Shown: piece by piece, positions 63,492-64,000 of the stretch
Position numbering within the stretch: the stretch's first letter is position 1
How the letters are laid out: every line of letters begins with the position of its first letter
DNA from: Calothrix sp. NIES-3974
GTDB lineage: Bacteria > Cyanobacteriota > Cyanobacteriia > Cyanobacteriales > Nostocaceae
Direction of reading: 5' to 3'
Assembly (NCBI RefSeq): GCF_002368395.1
Contig: NZ_AP018254.1
Coordinates: forward strand, 4,154,001 to 4,218,000
Length of the DNA stretch: 64,000 bases
Translations under genes and position numbers: made by a program
Notes under the pieces: model-generated
Databases searched by the model: none
What the model was told of the DNA's origin: nothing
What the model saw: only the letters and a program-made list of their open reading frames with translations

Positions 63492-64000
63492 TTACTTTTT
63501 ATCGGCAATAATTAAATAACTACCGTAAATATGTAGCCAGGGGAAATAATAACCTAAATAACGTGTCACTTTTCCACTCCCGTAGACTTTCACTGAAGTA
63601 AACCCCATCATTTTTAACTTCCAACGTAAAGCATGGGGAAAATGTTGGGACATGTGGGAACTCTCATCTAAAACACTTTCTCCACGGATTCTTTTTTTGA
63701 TATCTAAAGGATTCGGAGTGATAATTAATAGTCTACCACCAACTTTTAAAACTCGAAATATTTCAGTGAGTGTTTTATCCACATCAATAGGATAAATATG
63801 TTCAATAAATTCACCCACTACTACTGCATCAAAGGTTTTATCCTCACAAAAAATATGGGTTGAAAGGCTATAAATACATTGTTCATAAATATTTTGAGAT
63901 AATCTTTCTAGCCTTTCTAATCTATCTTTGACTGAATCTAATCCAAATAACCTCAGTTGAGGATTCATTCTTTTTAATGTTTGACCTCCTCTCCCTGTAT
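63492..64000 (-). CDS. Class I SAM-dependent methyltransferase, N-terminus outside window
   Basis: The frame stays open from the stop at 63492 up to the right edge and beyond: the last codons read GRGGQTLKR just before the Met at 63968, which looks like the end of a SAM-binding glycine motif (GCGRGGQTL). So the Met at 63968 is internal and the gene begins outside. Also visible are FDAVVVGEFIEHIYPIDVDKTLTEIFRVLKVGGRLLIITPNP, the motif region of methyltransferases of the type-11/type-23 families, and a C-terminal part ending SYLIIADKK. It may methylate a sugar or a lipid-linked intermediate of the exopolysaccharide. Confidence 0.85.
   Translation of the reverse strand, partial: TGRGGQTLKRMNPQLRLFGLDSVKDRLERLERLSQNIYEQCIYSLSTHIFCEDKTFDAVVVGEFIEHIYPIDVDKTLTEIFRVLKVGGRLLIITPNPLDIKKRIRGESVLDESSHMSQHFPHALRWKLKMMGFTSVKVYGSGKVTRYLGYYFPWLHIYGSYLIIADKK

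Overview
The window looks like chromosomal DNA of a filamentous, probably Nostocales-type cyanobacterium. The evidence is the frequent HIP1 octamer (GCGATCGC), heptanucleotide tandem repeats (TAGGGAA, ATCCAAA) and other short repeats in almost every gap, a PatA/CheY/CheW/MCP/CheA chemosensory cluster, a DevC/DevA exporter pair, DUF3172 and DUF2330 genes, and a serine/threonine kinase with WD40 repeats. I see no rRNA, tRNA, CRISPR array or prophage. Coding density is moderate and most gaps hold repeat debris.

Layout. 1-16 kb: mainly housekeeping and metabolic genes. These are a phosphotransferase cut by the left edge, ispG (MEP pathway), a Ctp protease, an EF-G-like GTPase, a TPR membrane protein, a MoaD/ThiS-type carrier, sfsA, DUF3172, an AMIN-domain protein, a TPM (Psb32-type) membrane protein, precorrin-8X methylmutase, an inositol-monophosphatase-family enzyme and ridA. 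A group II intron at 11.8-13.5 kb has intact ribozyme ends but an internally deleted maturase gene. 17-23 kb: a DUF937 protein, a kinase/WD40 receptor, an EF-hand transaldolase and a TPR lipoprotein lying between inverted repeats.

23.3-35.1 kb: a type IV pilus/hormogonium-type chemosensory cluster in the order PatA-like, CheY, CheW, MCP, CheA-REC. It resembles the Hmp/Pil systems that control gliding or twitching. The PatA-like protein has a receiver domain without its phosphoacceptor, the MCP has no periplasmic domain, and the CheA carries an acidic linker of about 800 residues. Mobile repeats sit in both large gaps of the cluster. 35-46 kb: a DUF2330/RnfD-like pair, a LysE exporter, devC-devA without devB, a peptidyl-prolyl isomerase overlapping a peptidase-domain ABC exporter whose peptidase Cys is replaced, and a VTE6-type (DUF92) kinase. 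46.5-48.4 kb: a subtilisin-like protease.

49-64 kb: a minus-strand exopolysaccharide cluster. Read 5' to 3' it has a methyltransferase (cut by the right edge), a Wzx-type flippase, seven glycosyltransferases (five GT4, two GT2), a Wzy-type polymerase and a Wzc-type tyrosine autokinase. This is most of a Wzx/Wzy pathway; the initiating sugar-phosphate transferase and Wza/Wzb are not in view. A small zinc-ribbon gene faces its 3' end.

The least ordinary structural signal is the repeat landscape. It includes a roughly 110-bp family with CCGGATTTCTCAC-type ends and TA flanks (one copy nested inside another repeat family), a MITE pair with AGGACTTACGCA ends, a 90-bp family, and 26-29 nt palindromes that keep similar outer arms but exchange their centres.
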